A stretch of DNA of 13,847 bases from Phycisphaerae bacterium (GTDB taxonomy: Bacteria > Planctomycetota > Phycisphaerae > UBA1845 > UTPLA1): assembly GCA_016935885.1 (NCBI GenBank), contig JAFGQA010000180.1, positions 1 through 13,847 on the forward strand, given 5' to 3'. The notes under the pieces are model-generated. The model did no database searches. It saw only the letters and a program-made list of their open reading frames with translations, and had not been told where the DNA came from. Positions 13,754-13,847 of the stretch are shown piece after piece (the first letter of the stretch is position 1; each line of letters starts with the position of its first letter). The translations under genes were made by a program, and so were the position numbers.

Positions 13754-13847
13754 GCTCAAAGCATGCGTCATGGTTACCGCGCTACGCCGCCGGAGAGCAC
13801 GAGGCCGGGCCGGCTGGAAGCCTCTTTCTCAGCTTTCGGCGGTACGA

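Noticed and set aside
1..13847. CRISPR array, prophage, toxin-antitoxin or restriction-type defence system
   Set aside because: No regularly spaced direct repeats, no integrase, capsid, nuclease-methylase or TA-like gene pair was found. The small HTH gene has no toxin-like partner.

Overview
The window is GC-rich, bacterial, and carries about ten protein-coding genes separated by unusually long, repeat-rich gaps. The best guess for the source is a member of the Planctomycetota (or another PVC-group bacterium). This rests on three things: a deoxyhypusine-synthase-family protein, an excisionase-type HTH fused to a PTS IIA domain, and intergenic palindromes of a kind I recall from such genomes. 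It is an inference; no rRNA or other taxonomic marker is present, and I found no tRNA, CRISPR array or transposase.

Layout. On the minus strand from the left: a CPA1-type Na+/H+ antiporter (85-1356), a lipoprotein amidohydrolase of the YtcJ type (1929-3752) and a deoxyhypusine-synthase-family enzyme (4035-5234). A divergent promoter region (5235-5518) leads to two plus-strand genes, RNase D (5519-6697) and the HTH-IIA protein (6749-7450). A family 2 glycosyltransferase (7858-8871, minus) converges on them. A PPP-like metallophosphoesterase follows (9131-10006, plus, with its own promoter). Three minus-strand genes end the window: a 95-residue DeoR-type HTH protein (10088-10375), an AsmA/DUF748-like membrane-anchored protein (10669-12219) and chorismate synthase AroC (12499-13740).

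The genes do not form one pathway. They read as a mosaic of housekeeping functions (shikimate pathway, RNA processing, ion homeostasis, polyamine-like chemistry) and regulators. Only RNase D and HTH-IIA (51 bp apart), and possibly AsmA-like and AroC, could share transcripts.

The most notable content is intergenic. A ~106-bp element with terminal inverted repeats and two internal hairpins (module A) occurs twice as direct repeats that bracket the amidohydrolase gene. An 87-bp element (module B) occurs twice, one copy abutting module A. A third, unrelated element (module C) next to aroC has the same plan, an outer stem plus two hairpins, one of them a perfect 22-bp stem. Other points are a predicted leaderless aroC transcript, a PPP phosphatase lacking the canonical GDxVDRG metal-bridging Asp, and a bacterial deoxyhypusine-synthase homologue that keeps the catalytic lysine.
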